Shown piece by piece: positions 25,061 through 37,700 of a stretch of DNA of 64,000 bases (position 1 is the stretch's first letter; every line of letters starts with the position of its first letter). The notes under the pieces are model-generated. The model saw only the letters and a list, made by a program, of their open reading frames with translations, searched no databases and was not told the DNA's origin. Made by a program: the position numbers and the translations under genes. Origin of the DNA: Anarhynchus alexandrinus (Eukaryota; Chordata; Aves; Charadriiformes; Charadriidae); contig VUYV01000158.1 of NCBI GenBank assembly GCA_008711295.1, positions 462,471-526,470 of the forward strand. The letters are read 5' to 3'.

Positions 25061-26721
25061 TTATTTTCTGCCAAAACTACTTTGCCCCTTAATGCAACAA
25101 GGAGATGCTGAGATAAAGTCAAATCTTTGCTTGTATTACATTTCTTCCTCTAGTCTATTCCCACAAGAAAAAATGGTTTTCAATGCAAAACTCATATACA
25201 TCATTTACAGTCTGAGTTATTTGTTAACAAAAAGCAAGCTTTGACTGGTAAAGCCAATCATCAATTGAGCTAAAAGTATATATCTTTATGCTGTTTGAAG
25301 ACTAACCCAAGGTGTGGTCTTAGGTGTGGTCTGTCTTGATTTTAGTCTTTACAGGTAATGATTTAGTTTCACTGAGCTTAGATGTTTAAAATCTGAATGC
25401 AAACATTTTACTGTGTTCCCTTTTTACTTTACTCCCATTTGAGTGACCTGAATCAGCTCTGAATAATGCAGAGTTAAGCATAATAGCTCTGCAATGTAAA
25501 TGTCTAATTTTCAGTGTAGTCTCAGTCTCTGAGTCACTGCAAGACCTCATGCCCGTTTTCTAACCTCTTCCCTGCCTTGTTTGCACCTCAGATAAAATTA
25601 AGACAGTAAATTTCCTTACCAAAACCTGCACGGTGCACACATTTTAGTAGTAACCAAACAACTGAACATACTTCACAGAGGCTCAGCAAGGTTTACTTAT
25701 TTTGGACGGCACTTTGAAGATTAAAATGATTTGTTAAGTTGTAAGGCACAGCGTAAGCATCTTTCTCCAAATGGCCCATTCCCCAGAATAAAAAGAAAAA
25801 AACCTCCAAACCAGCCATGTTGCCCTTGGTGCTCTGCAGGCTCCCAGTGCGTGCTGTCCTGACTGCATGGACCCATCTCAGCCTCATCTGGTTGCAAATA
25901 CCAGTTTCTTCAAAGTTCCTAAGCCCAGGAAGTTTTGTAACACAGCACTTTCCTCAGCATTTCCAACTGGTTCAACCAGCACGCAGTGTGTTAGGGATCA
26001 GTCCTTAAGCATCTAGCTCACCTCGTTTCGTACCTCACCTCAGCCGAGAGCAAGGCACCCATCTCAGCACTGGGGAGTGCACTGCAACGTGCAGCATCAC
26101 AGGGACTGAGCCTTTGGTGACTGTGGGTGAAGCTATCAACACAGCGTGAGCTATGTTTTCTAGCAGACCTAATTTCCTTCTTTGAAAGGATGGTGCCGTC
26201 CCTAGCCTAACCACTTTTCATCTTAGACCTACACAGCAGCCCCCAATGTTTTAGGCAACAGCATGAGCTCTGCCGTCCTTTTTTGTCTGCCAGCTGAGGT
26301 AGCGGCTGATTGAAATGATCATCCAGCAGCTTCTTCAGATTGAAATATTAATTAGGGTTTTGGTTACTTAGTAAACAGAGGGAGAATAGACCCTATTTAA
26401 ATCATGGTCCTTATGAGCTTCTACATCCAGGCAAGTTACCTGCTTCACTGTACTTGGAGAAGGAAACACTGTCACATACTGTCCTCCCTCAGAGAAGACA
26501 ATGTTGCTGCTGTTGCAGCACTATCGTCCCCTGCTTTTTAGGAGTTTCTCTAGCTATTTAAGACTTTAAAGCTCTGGCATAAGTCATGGGTCCCCCAGAC
26601 ACCTGTACTCATAATCCATGACAGCACCTTCACGTGCTTCATTTTAGGAATGAACTCTTTCTATATTTGCTTTTCATCCATGGTAACTGTGCAGAGCTTC
26701 TTATTACCTCCATCTTCTTAT
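25061..26721. other. Unique intron, nothing recognised
   Basis: Short chance frames only. A 17-base tandem duplication CTTCTTATTACCTCCAT sits at its end (about 26698-26731). Confidence 0.5.
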
Positions 26722-26835
26722 TACCTCCATTTTACATTCAGGGAAGATGATTTTAGCTAAATAAAGTGACTATCCCATTTTCATCCAGCACAAAGTCTAA
26801 ACCCCAGGGTCCCTAATTCCTGGGTCAGCAGTGTC
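26722..26835 (-). mobile_element. MIR-like SINE relic
   Basis: Read as the reverse of MIR: CCTCCATTTTACATTCAGGGAA, then AAAGTGACTATCCC, then CAGCACAAAGTCTAAACCCCAGG and TTCCTGGGTCAGCAGTG. These correspond to CCCATTTTACAGATGAGGAA, AAGTGACTTGCCC, CACAGC..GCAGAGCCAGGATT..AACCCAGG and ACTCC..GTCCAGTGCTC in MIR. It is strongly diverged. Confidence 0.5.
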
Positions 26836-26893
26836 TACAGTATCTAGAATATCTTTAAGATATATCTCTAAGAATATCTCTAATATCTCTTAA
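26836..26893 (+). repeat. Degenerate AATATCTCTAAG tandem repeat
   Basis: Four or five imperfect copies of a 10-13 base unit related to AATATCTCTAAG or AATATCTTTAAG. Confidence 0.6.
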
Positions 26894-28611
26894 ATTTCAT
26901 ATTTTATTTCACTCAAATAGCATTAGCTGGAATCCTACTGAGATGCAAGAAAAACTGAAAGTGGTCCAGAGCTGGACTACTCTGTTACTTAAGTAGTCAT
27001 GATACTAAAGAAAGGTGAGAGGAACCTTGGAAGAATTAGAGATGTGTATTGAGAGATGCCTAAGCACTTTGGGCCGTACAGTCCAGTACAAAGCACCTCG
27101 GACCCGGATTTACTGAGTTGCTGAAGAATGATTTTCTATAGCCCTACCGAAATCCCTAGAGCTACAGATTTGGAGCTGCTTTATTTAAAAGGTGTCTTTA
27201 GAGAAAGCCTGTACTAATGATGATAGTCCGTGTAAGCAAATTTTAGTTATAAGACTGAAGTGATCACCAGTCTTTCCTTCTGTTTCTTCATGGCTGCTAA
27301 ATGTATTTCTAAATTGGGAGAATAATAGAACTGATGATTATATGGGTTATGCTGTGATTTTTTTTTCCTTAGATAGCTCTCTCACTCTGCTTTAGTTTTA
27401 CTGACAATGCAAATCCATGTTCACCGAGTTTAAAATTCAGATCTGAAGTGTCTCTCATTCTGTCCACTGTTCTTTTTCATCCTACGTTAAATGTGAGCAT
27501 GCTACTGTCTTTTTGGAGATCCTTATCTTTTCTTTGAAAGGCTTTTGTACCCTTGAATAGTTGGGAGTATTAATAAGGACCTTGTTCATTCTTAAAGATA
27601 GCATTTTTAAGAGGACTGCAAGACAGGAAAGGAAAGGAAAGATGACTTTTTTGACATCAGGAGGCCACCAGTAACCTTTCTAATGCTGTAGCCTCATAAA
27701 AGTAATCACAAAATAAGAATTTCTCAGGCTGTGGAGAGTATCAATAAATCAATATTTGAAATGTATTTAGATGTGCAGATGACTGTTACCCTAAAACAAA
27801 TGGAAATGACATAGCCTTAGATGAGTAACTCGTTGGCATAAATGAGTTCCTCACTTAAGCTTTTATCAGAAACTCTTAATATCTGTGGTGACCTTATGTG
27901 ACTGCAAACTGTTGAGTCTGTCCGTAAAGAGCCTGGTTAATCACAGTATTATCAGCGCTGTCAAAGAAGCTCATAGAAAGGAGTCTGACATTCCTTTTAA
28001 AAATGCGTTAGAGAGATTGAACGCTACCTTTGAATGAAGTAACTTTTGTTTAGCAATTCCAAGTGTTCCACCTGTTTGTATAAGTCCTTATAACAGCTGA
28101 AATGGCATGCTTGTCTGATCCACTCTCAACAGACGCATTCGAACTGTTTCACGTCCATACAGCACATAGGTAGTGTGCTACCTAACTGTGTTTACAACAC
28201 TAGGGTCTGAGAAAATCAAGGCAGCTGCTCTTGTTACCTTTCCAGATCCAAGAAAAGGCTTTCCTGTGCAATGGCATCACTAACCCACACTGGGCAAAGT
28301 ATGGAGGAACAGGAGGAAGGAGATACTAGTCAGTGCACACACACAGATGTGGTAGACTGGCTGATCTTTATGGCCCTATTGACCAAGCTCAAATGTAATA
28401 CCCAGTTGTACCAATTTAATACCTGACATGATGTTAATGTAAAGTCTTGCTATTAAAGGGTCTTTCTGGTGCTGGATGAAGGCCCAAAGTCTTACACCAG
28501 CTACTCACCGTGTTGCCCCAATATTGCAGTGCCCTGCAGAAAACTGGACGAGGGTGTGGGCAAGACGAGGGAAGAGAGCGTTGTGCTGTCTTCTGTTTCT
28601 GGCAAGCGGAA
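26894..28611. other. Unique intron, nothing recognised
   Basis: Contains a short (GGAAA)n run near 27627-27640. No gene or repeat family is recognised. Confidence 0.5.
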
Positions 28612-28702
28612 AATCACGGAATCACGGAATTTTCAGAGTTGGAAGGGACCTCTAGAGATCATCTAGTCCAACTCCCCTGCCAAAGCAGGATTGCCTAGAG
28701 CA
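28612..28702 (-). mobile_element. CR1 3'-tail fragment, ~90 bp
   Basis: AATCACGGAATCACGGAAT is the reverse-complemented CR1 tail. It is followed by GTTGGAAGGGACCTCTAGAGATCATCTAGTCC, the most recognisable CR1 3' UTR block. It is heavily 5' truncated. Confidence 0.92.
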
Positions 28703-31700
28703 CAATGGTTAGTTGCCATAGTTGCTAATCAAGTATTCATCAGGTTTATGAGCCAAAGTTATACTGTGCATCCACTGTACCCCTAGCTACTTCCAGAAAT
28801 CAATTGTAGTTGTAAGCTGGGCTTTCTAGAGGAGCCTGAAGTCATTTGTTTGAAGTTATACTGAATAATATTATAACCGCATAATGTTAGCAGAACCTTT
28901 TAATATAGATGGAGAAATATCACGCTTACATTTCAAATATTTTTTCTACTAAACTTTCATAAGTTAGGAAATGCCCTTTTGAAGTCTCTTTATAGACTCA
29001 TATTTCAGCCTAATTGAAATACTTGGATAAAAGTGGGACCAAAACTTTGGCATTGAGGCATTCAAGTAGATTATCTTACTTTTCATAGCACCTTTAAACC
29101 GATTCTAGATCTGACCTAGTTTGGCCCTCCATAGCTTATAAAATCCTCAGAGGCAAGTGAAAGAAAGATCTAATGTTTAAGTAGGCTGTGAATGAATCAT
29201 TTCCAATAAATTTCCTTTATAATTATGATGTGAGCTTACACTGGCAAGCATAAGTAATATTATTACTACTTATATTTCTTATTTAATTGGAAAAAGTAAG
29301 TATTCTTACATATGGACCAAAGGTCCTGAAAGCCTTTGCAATATAAATATATCAGTCTAAGGTATTAACTGGTTTCAGTTAAGACGCGGATCGATAATAA
29401 GTTGTGCATCCATTAGGGAACACGTAGCAGGTCTCCTCACACCTGTGCCTAGTTTCTTAGAGTGCTACCTAGCAAATATGCATTTTTTAGCTCAGGCTAT
29501 AGTATGTTCATATTTTTTAGCTATAGAGGTCCACAGTTTAATCTTTCAAGTCTTGACCAGCATGGATAACCTTATGGCAATATCAAAAGAGATACATATT
29601 ACATAAAACTTTACCATTATAAAATGCATAGTTTACAGTTACTTTGGAAACTATACCCAACATAAAAATGTAAACAGGATCCATGCGCAAATCCAGCAGA
29701 AAACCCTTAGGTAATTCTTTCTAACTCTGCTCACTAAAAAGCAAAAATGATTTTTCAGACTCTAGGGTCTCTCACTGAATATACTTTACCACTGATATGC
29801 CTGCCAACTAATAAAAAGGAGCTGTTGGTTTAAGCATACTTTTCCCAGACCCTGTTGGCTGTCTGATAGCCAGGATCTAAATCAAACAGAGCTTTGTGCC
29901 TTGGGCTGTGCCTGTGTAAACCTTACTGTTTAATTAAGCAACTGTACCAGAGATCATCCACATCATATAAACGCTGTATTACTTCTTTTAAATGCTTACC
30001 TGGTAGCCAAAGAACACTTGGGGGTTTGTGAATAAAAGAAACATTGGAATTGGAAATTCAACAACCGTTCATGAGGAATCTTAAAGTTATTGCATGCCTA
30101 ATTACTGTTTGCATTTAACTCTTCTTATCTAAGTAGCCATTTGGCTGTTAAAATTTGCCAGGACTAAAAGACTATATTAATCTAGAACAGAGAACAAGAA
30201 TACAAGCTGGCACTGTAGTACTTTTTTTCACTAATATATCTTTGATGCTTTTAGGTGGGACAACCCTGGGAGGAATATCAGCTCCAATTTCCATTTAGTA
30301 TTCCCAGTGAATAATGTTTACAATCAAGCTACACTTATAGTGCTTCTGCTACCAAGTCATATGTTGTATTTTGGGCAACCAGAGGCAGAGTCTTCTCCGA
30401 GATTATGCTTTTTTTTCTGTAATCTAGTTAATTCAGAAAGTCCCAAATTCACTGGCCATGAAGCACCACTACAAGGTTTATCTGTTTATTAAAGTCATAT
30501 TCGTGGTGAATGATTACAATGCTGAATGAGAACAGGTTTGCTATCGCTATTGCTTCAGTAGCAGGCAGTACGATGTTAGCTTGAACATTTCTACAATTCA
30601 TTATGGTCTTTTGTTCTTGCTCATAGACTTGCAAGTGAATAGTCAGAGAAAATATCATGTGCATCAGCAGTTCACAACATCAAGAATGGTTTCTTTTGTT
30701 GCCCACAGACAAATTGACTTAGAAGACAGCTCCGAGTGGTCATTAGCTGGCTTTTCCTCATTTATGTATTTTGTAGATTAGATATCTCAGATCTAATCTG
30801 TCCTAAAAACAGTACTGGAAAGACACCAGTCACTGAATCAACTTCTGAGTATATCAGTGCATGTTCTAGAATGTCTTTCACCTACCAGACTGTGAAGGCC
30901 ATTTACCCACGGTTGTTGGAGAGTGTCAGTGCTTCTCCTGAAAGGGAATGAATGAAGCTGTTCAGCTTTGCACAAAAACTCTTGACGCTTCCTGGTGAAA
31001 GTCTTGACTATTCTCTGAATTGCTCTTTCTCACCCTTTTTATGGAGGTTTTTTGAGAGGAATTGCCAGGGTAATTTTGGCTTTTGGTTTTCATCAACTTC
31101 TCTGATTGGAATCTGAATGTAGAAAAGAAGTTGCATGACCCGTTCGCTCGCTCCTGGCAGCAGAAGGAACAAGTTACAAACTCTGATTCTTCTAGATCTG
31201 TGAGAAGCTGTGAACTATTATGATGAAAGAGACGTTGCAGGTCCTAACAGGGCAGGTGATACGGTCCTTACATTGTTCTGGTTTTGTCCTCTGGCAGGAC
31301 CTAATGAGTAGCTGTGTGTAATTGCTCTCCTGTCATGAGGTCTGTTTAATATGGATTACGAGTAGATGTGATGTACTCCCAGCTGTGTGGTGTTCTGTAG
31401 GAGGGATGTATGAATCAATCCAGACTGAAAGGTGATAAGTGGAGAAAAGCTGGCAGAGATCACAAGGGATCATACTGATATTAGCAAACAAGGATGACAT
31501 GATTTGTATCACAGGTGAATATACTGGCCTCCTTCTGCTCTGGCTATAACCAAATGCATTTTGTTTCGCTTTTAGGTGGCCACTTAAGTACAATCTCTTG
31601 CTGTCATTGCAGACTTGTGTCTCTCACCCTCTTGCACACCACACAGTAGGCATGGATACCAAAATACCTCAGGAAACAAGATTTTTTCATGTTCTCTCTT

Positions 31701-32145
31701 TCAAGTAACATGCCAGAACAACAGCTGTTATCATTTCTAAGCTGAGTAATTTGGTGCAACCCATTTCTTACTGTTGCAGCTGGTAGTGCTGAAGCACTGC
31801 AACTCCATTGACATGAGTAGGTGCATTTGGCCAAATACTCTTCATTATGAACTTCTGAGCTCTAGACTGGGTCTCCTACATGATCAATTAAGGCCTGTAT
31901 TAGTTGTCTCAGAAACTCTCTGGAAAACTCATCTTTAGAATAAGGTTTTTATAGAGGAAGCTAGGTGTAGTGCCTAGGATTTTATTTAATTTCTTATTTG
32001 TCAGAGCATTTAAAGTTGGGTGTAGGGGACTAGATTGATTGTGAAATTAAACGACCTCAAAATACCCAGACTGTGGGGAAGAAAGTTATTTGTGCTATGA
32101 ATCTAAATAATGCAGTAATTAATAATTCTTCATAATAAAGAAGTG
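28703..32145. other. Unique intron, nothing recognised
   Basis: AT-rich, with only short chance frames. No repeat family is recognised. Confidence 0.5.
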
Positions 32146-32576
32146 AATCCTTGAGGAGAGAAAACGGACTTCACACGATCCAATGTGAATCATACAGAAG
32201 CCATTTTATTGATATTCTACTGTCCCTTATATACAATTTTTCTATCCCTAATCGCGTTCACGCGTTAGTTGATTGGTTAAAAGTCCTGTGCACGAGGCAA
32301 ACATGCGACTCAGTTTCTTTCCCGATTGGTTTGTCTAATCTCTGGTTTTCCACCTGCTCGTCTGGCTCCTCCAGGCCTTCTCATCCGATTCCTCCAAGTT
32401 TTCTCATCCAACTCTTCTAGGCTTGTTTTTCTCAATTCGTGTGAAGCAGTCACTATTGCTCCTGTTTTTCTTCCCTCAAGGTAACTTCAAGGATGAGAAC
32501 CTACAGCCAGTCCGCTTCCTTGCATGGCTGGTTCAATATATGTCCATTATCTCTTAAGTATGTTCCCACAAATCCT
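32146..32576 (-). mobile_element. Solo ERV LTR (class II-like), 6-bp target duplication
   Basis: The LTR spans 32152-32570 (419 bp) and has TG...CA ends. AATCCT stands directly on both sides (32146-32151 and 32571-32576), a perfect 6-bp target duplication typical of alpha/betaretrovirus-like (ERVK) integration. Read on the minus strand it begins TGTGGGAACA. It then carries two CCAAT-type boxes (reverse complements near 32270 and 32323), TATATAA (32227-32233), and AATAAA (32205-32210) about 17 bases later. This compact TATA/poly(A) layout resembles alpharetroviral LTRs, with a very short R. No internal genes remain, so a provirus was lost by LTR-LTR recombination. Confidence 0.8.
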
Positions 32577-34680
32577 ACATATGTGTTTGATATAAACATG
32601 TCCTATCAACTGACTGAAAGATATATTTATGACCCGTGAATCAGAGCTGGCTTGGCCATCAACTACTGGAAAACAAGGAAGCAGAGCAAAACTAACCTTT
32701 CTACAAGATACCTTCAGTGAAATTATATTGAAATATGTCAGGACTTGTCTGATAAGCAATCTAAGCCTGCTTCAGTACAAAGGCTCCGATTGCCACACTT
32801 GGTCACCATAAAGAAAGAGAAAACTTCCACTATGTCATCTAGTACGTCATTCAGGCAGTGCAAGTAGATCAGAAACACGCCATTTCTTCTGCTGAAGAAT
32901 TGTGTTTCTTTATGAGAATGAAATTGATGTGTTGAACAAGTAGCTGCCATAACTAAGGTGAGCATTGTATTCTGTTCAAATAGGAAACCATTCAGACTCC
33001 ATACAATGGAAATTAATTACAAAGATTCTTCCAGATTGAGGGTTCTTTTTTTTCCTGAGTTGCAGATAAGGCTTACCGAAATAAAGTTTTTTTAGCGTTC
33101 ATTACTATTTGCCGTAATAGTACAACGTACTGAATGTATATATCTTCTGTACATATTTTCAGCTGGTAGTGTATACACCAGTGTACATTGCTGTTATTGC
33201 AGAATGCCACTTGTGATGAAGTTCTGTGAAACAATGCAAGAAAGGCACAAGCTGGCAATCATTGCCAAGAAAACAGTGACAGTTTCAGTCCTTGTGATGT
33301 ATACATACACAGCCCCTCTGCGAACCAGTGGGGAAATTTCCAATACGACCCATAGAAATACGTGCATGGAACTGCTACAGGAAAATAAAAGTTGGTTGTG
33401 GTTGCATGGGCCCTAATGCTAAAGTACATGTCACCAATACTTCCCAAAGCCAATTGGAACTGCTGGTTCAGAATATAATACTGTAACGGCTCTAGGGCCA
33501 ACACTTTAAAGAAATTGCCTAATTGCCAAAACTGATTCTAGGAGAATTGTCCAAGTAAGCAGTGTTTAGGGACTGTGAGGGCGGCAGGTCCTGTACACAT
33601 TCTGTTGACTTCATTGTGTTCTTCAGCCAATCCAACGTAATTGCTCCTCTTACAAGCAGACTTCAGTTCTCTGTTTTTCTTATTTTCTGGAGGGAGCAGG
33701 AAAAGATAATCTAGTAATAAAAGAAGTTCAGGTAAGCAGGCTGAATAGCTTCTTTTTGCCTTCCATGCAAGCCTGTTGCAAAGGTACACGTTCAAATTAT
33801 GTGTTTCTTTCTAACTGTTTTCTTAACTTCTTTGATTATTCCTATAAATGACATCAGCAGGCCTGATGCCTCAAACGTCATTGGCTCATAAACAGAGATA
33901 CTGAGCAATACTGAGCAACTGGCACATTGCAGGCTTCCATTTTATCATTTTCTTTCTTGTGTCTATAAGAAATACATGAGAAGCTACTGACGTAAATAGA
34001 CCCAATTCTCTTCCGGTATCTTCCCTCATCAACAGTATGTGTCTGATGTACTCGTGTATGCTGTGAGAATTGTACAGACTCAGAAACTGAGAATAAAGTA
34101 AGAAAAATCTCACATTAAAACTTCTGCTGCTCCTGCCGGAAGCTCAGTTCAGATGAGTTGGAAGCTAACTTGCTCTTGTTTGAGGCTGACATTTTGTTCT
34201 CCAGAATCTCAGTTCAGTTATTTCTAAAATCCCTAATCCCTATAGTTATGAAGTAAATTAAAACAACTCCAGATCAAGAAAGTGATATGTGCCTGTGTTT
34301 GTGGAAATCTGAATAAATGATGTTGAGCACTGTGAAATATCTCCTTTATGTCAATGTGTTGTCAGGTGTTTAGTGGCAGTTATTGAACTGAGACGACTCT
34401 GTTAACTATTTCACTGCTGATTACAGTGTATAAAAATGAAGATTAGTAAATACATAGAAAAAAAAGTATTATACATGCAGACACTTTGTTTTGATCTCAT
34501 CCTTAGGGAGTTCATTGAAAAGCTGTGTCATTTTCTCCCTCATCTTTCTGACTGGAACAGCCCACTGTGCAGCAGGAAAAACCTAGCGTTGGCTTTTGTC
34601 CACCCTCCACCAGGGATGAGTCAATCCTACGGTGCCTGATTCAGCTCTGCAGTCTCTTCTTTGTCCTAGTGGCAGCTCCT
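32577..34680. other. Unique intron, nothing recognised
   Basis: Only short chance frames are present; no repeat family is recognised. Confidence 0.5.
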
Positions 34681-34702
34681 CTTCTCTTCTCTTCTCTTCT
34701 CT
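34681..34702 (+). repeat. (CTTCT)4 microsatellite
   Basis: Four perfect CTTCT units plus CT, preceded by a related CTCCT. Confidence 0.95.
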
Positions 34703-37700
34703 GGAGGACAAAAGTAGATGTGTTATTACACTGAAGATATCAAACACACATGGGCCATGTTTTCAGCCTTTTCTGAAAACTGAAAACTAAAATTATGTAT
34801 ATCAAATAAGAACTTGTGAGTGCAATGAGGAGTGACCAGTGGTTTGCAGTTTCTTTTGGTACAAGGTCTGATGACTAAAGAAGGGAAGTTAGCAGATGGT
34901 AGGTTCAGAATGAATAAACTGATGTGGCTTTTCACAGAGGGTGCATTTAAGGTGTGGAGTTGCTTGCTAGAGGATATTCTGGATGATAAATGTTACACAA
35001 GTCCAAAAAGAAGCTGGGAGCAGTCATGGAAGAGAAAGAGAATCGAAAGTAGCTGAAACCCACATTTGGGGAAAGAGGAGAGTATGGCTGTCCTGTTTGT
35101 GTACTTTTCCCTCGGTGACTCATCTGGGCCATTGCCAGAGGTACGAGGCTCCATGTACCTTTGCCTGAGCCAGTGTAGCAACTTCTATCTTCTTAATCTC
35201 TCTTCACTGGTATTTATGTATGAAAGGTTTTTCTTTTGCTTTGCTATTAATAAAAAATAATGAGTCATCACCACTGTTCTTTGCCGATAATCAGGTACTT
35301 TAAAAAGACTCTAACAAAGCGGGAAATTATCACAAGATGGTGTCTGTGTCTGTTTTATCAGCCATCTAAATATTATACGGTTTCTAATACTTCTATCAAC
35401 TAAATAAGTAAAAATCCACTCCTGCAGGGCTCGTCAATGCTTATCCGCTTTCAACAGCAAGGCCTAGGTTTCCATCACCCTAATTCCCCTGCCTAAAGGA
35501 TGGTATGGACTCCTGCAAAAATTACATCAGCTGTCTGAAACTTATCCTAACCTTAACAATGGTCCTGTCAGGACCATTATCTTTGAGGATGCTCTCTCAA
35601 CACCATCATGGAGTCAGTCACACTCATGTAACGCCAGGTAAAGCCAATTCTTCTGGAATTTGGGGAAGGAGATGGCATGGATACACAGGGAAATGGTGCT
35701 GGAGAGCTGCGCAGCCTCTGTCATATCCTGCAACATAGGACCATGCACCATACCGGTTGGTCTGAAAAGAAGACACTAGAGATGACTTAGCTTTGCTGGT
35801 AAGCCTGCATCTGCCTGTATGCAATTACCTGGTTCTTCCATTTTGGCCTGCACAAGGCAGAACGTCTTTCTTTTGAATTTACTTTCTCTTTTAGTGACCC
35901 TTAAGGGCAACATTTTCTTTCAAGGTTTCTTTTTGACAAGCCTTTTTTCATTTTTAGATTCTTTACAAAAGTATCCTACAAGGAAAAAAAGTGTGTATAT
36001 TTGAACATGAGTGAATGGCTTTTCCGTATTTATTTTTTTATCAATGTTTTTAATGATCAGATACTATTGCTATTACATCTCTATGTAACAAACAAGCTGA
36101 ACAATCTGGTTCTGCAGAGAGTTAACATGCCACAGACAGGTTGTTTGCCTCTCTCAATTGCACTTTTGTGACCATCACAACACATTTCTGTGAAAAAGTA
36201 TATTGCATATTCTCAGCGTATTAAGTGTCATTAAGGACAGTTTCTTGTATCCTGACAATGACCCTGAGTAGTGCTGCTACTGTGGGAACACGACGATGCT
36301 ATCTAGCATGAATAAGGATATATAAGCACTGCCCTACAGCTTTTTTTCTTTCATTCTCTGGAGACTAACAAAACCATGTATTTCTACCTTGGACTGCATG
36401 GGACTCATATTATCAGGTATACCATATCTGCTGGGTGGGGTTTTTTCATTCATTTTATTCTTAGCTTTTTGTCCCCGTGGAACACGCTTTCTGAAATATC
36501 GGGTCACTGCATGCATTTGAAGATTTATTGATGAGCTTAAGGAAAAAAGTGTGAGACTTTCTGTAAAATATTCTTGACACTGGAATTGTCTGTTCTTCTT
36601 ATCAAGAGAAAGTAGAGCCTCATAGAAAAGGAAGGACCTGAGATGTGGGAAAATGGATTCATCTTGCAACTTTTCCCAGCGGCCACTCTGTTGGTTTGAA
36701 CAGTTGAAGTTTCATAGAAATTAAGGTCCAACTGTCTGTATATCCCTGTCCATTAAGTTTTATCTAGATATACCAAGCACAAAGACTTGAGTCAGATAGC
36801 ATTTCATTTCTAAAAATAGCTAACCTGGCTACACAGAGAGAATGAGATGAACTGATGATTCATCAGTGCCCAAAGTATAGAAGAAACTGCTTAAATAAGC
36901 TACTTTTCTTAAAGGAGTCCATGTATGTCTCAGTTTTTAATTTATATAATGAGAATAGAGACATAATGATATTTTACAAGGGTGTTTGAGGTTCAATCAT
37001 AAATATAGAGGAGACTTTAACTGAGAAGGTTGTTTGATAGTGTAGGCTGTATTAGCTGGAAGAGGAGTCCATCACAAACTGGATTTACTGACACTCAGTT
37101 CATATTTACTTAGGAGATTGTCTCAGGACAGATGAGTGTGAGACATTTATTTTAAGTCTGAACTAAATTAAACCTTGAAAATCTTTTGGAGAATTTTTGC
37201 GTGCTTGTTTAGGGTGACTGTGCTAGATGCCTTACATTTTTTAACTAATACTGTATTTAAAATATATTTATAACAAATATACTTAAATACGATCTGATAT
37301 AAATAATTGATTACTTAAAATAGATATTCATGAGCTCAGACATAAAACTCGCTCAGGATTCAGTCAGTTGTGAGCCTGTTCCTGGACTTAACATCCATAT
37401 CATTGACCTTCCCACAATACCCTGCAGATTTTCCATTCTAGCATTTTAAGATGTAGATTTTCATCCAAATAAGCAGCTGTCTCCTTTCCTGACATACCCA
37501 CAGCTCTTCCTCTCTGGTGTTGTCTACAGCCAGTTGGCATCCACAGGATGTCAGAGCACATCACAGCTGAGGAGAGTTAACCTTTCAAAACTGTTTACCT
37601 CCATATGTGACCAGTTTTTGCAGCACTGCAGTATTGTGGCACTACCTCTAAGTATAGCCTTTAGATGTGTTTCTAGGAACACCGACTTATAAATAATACG

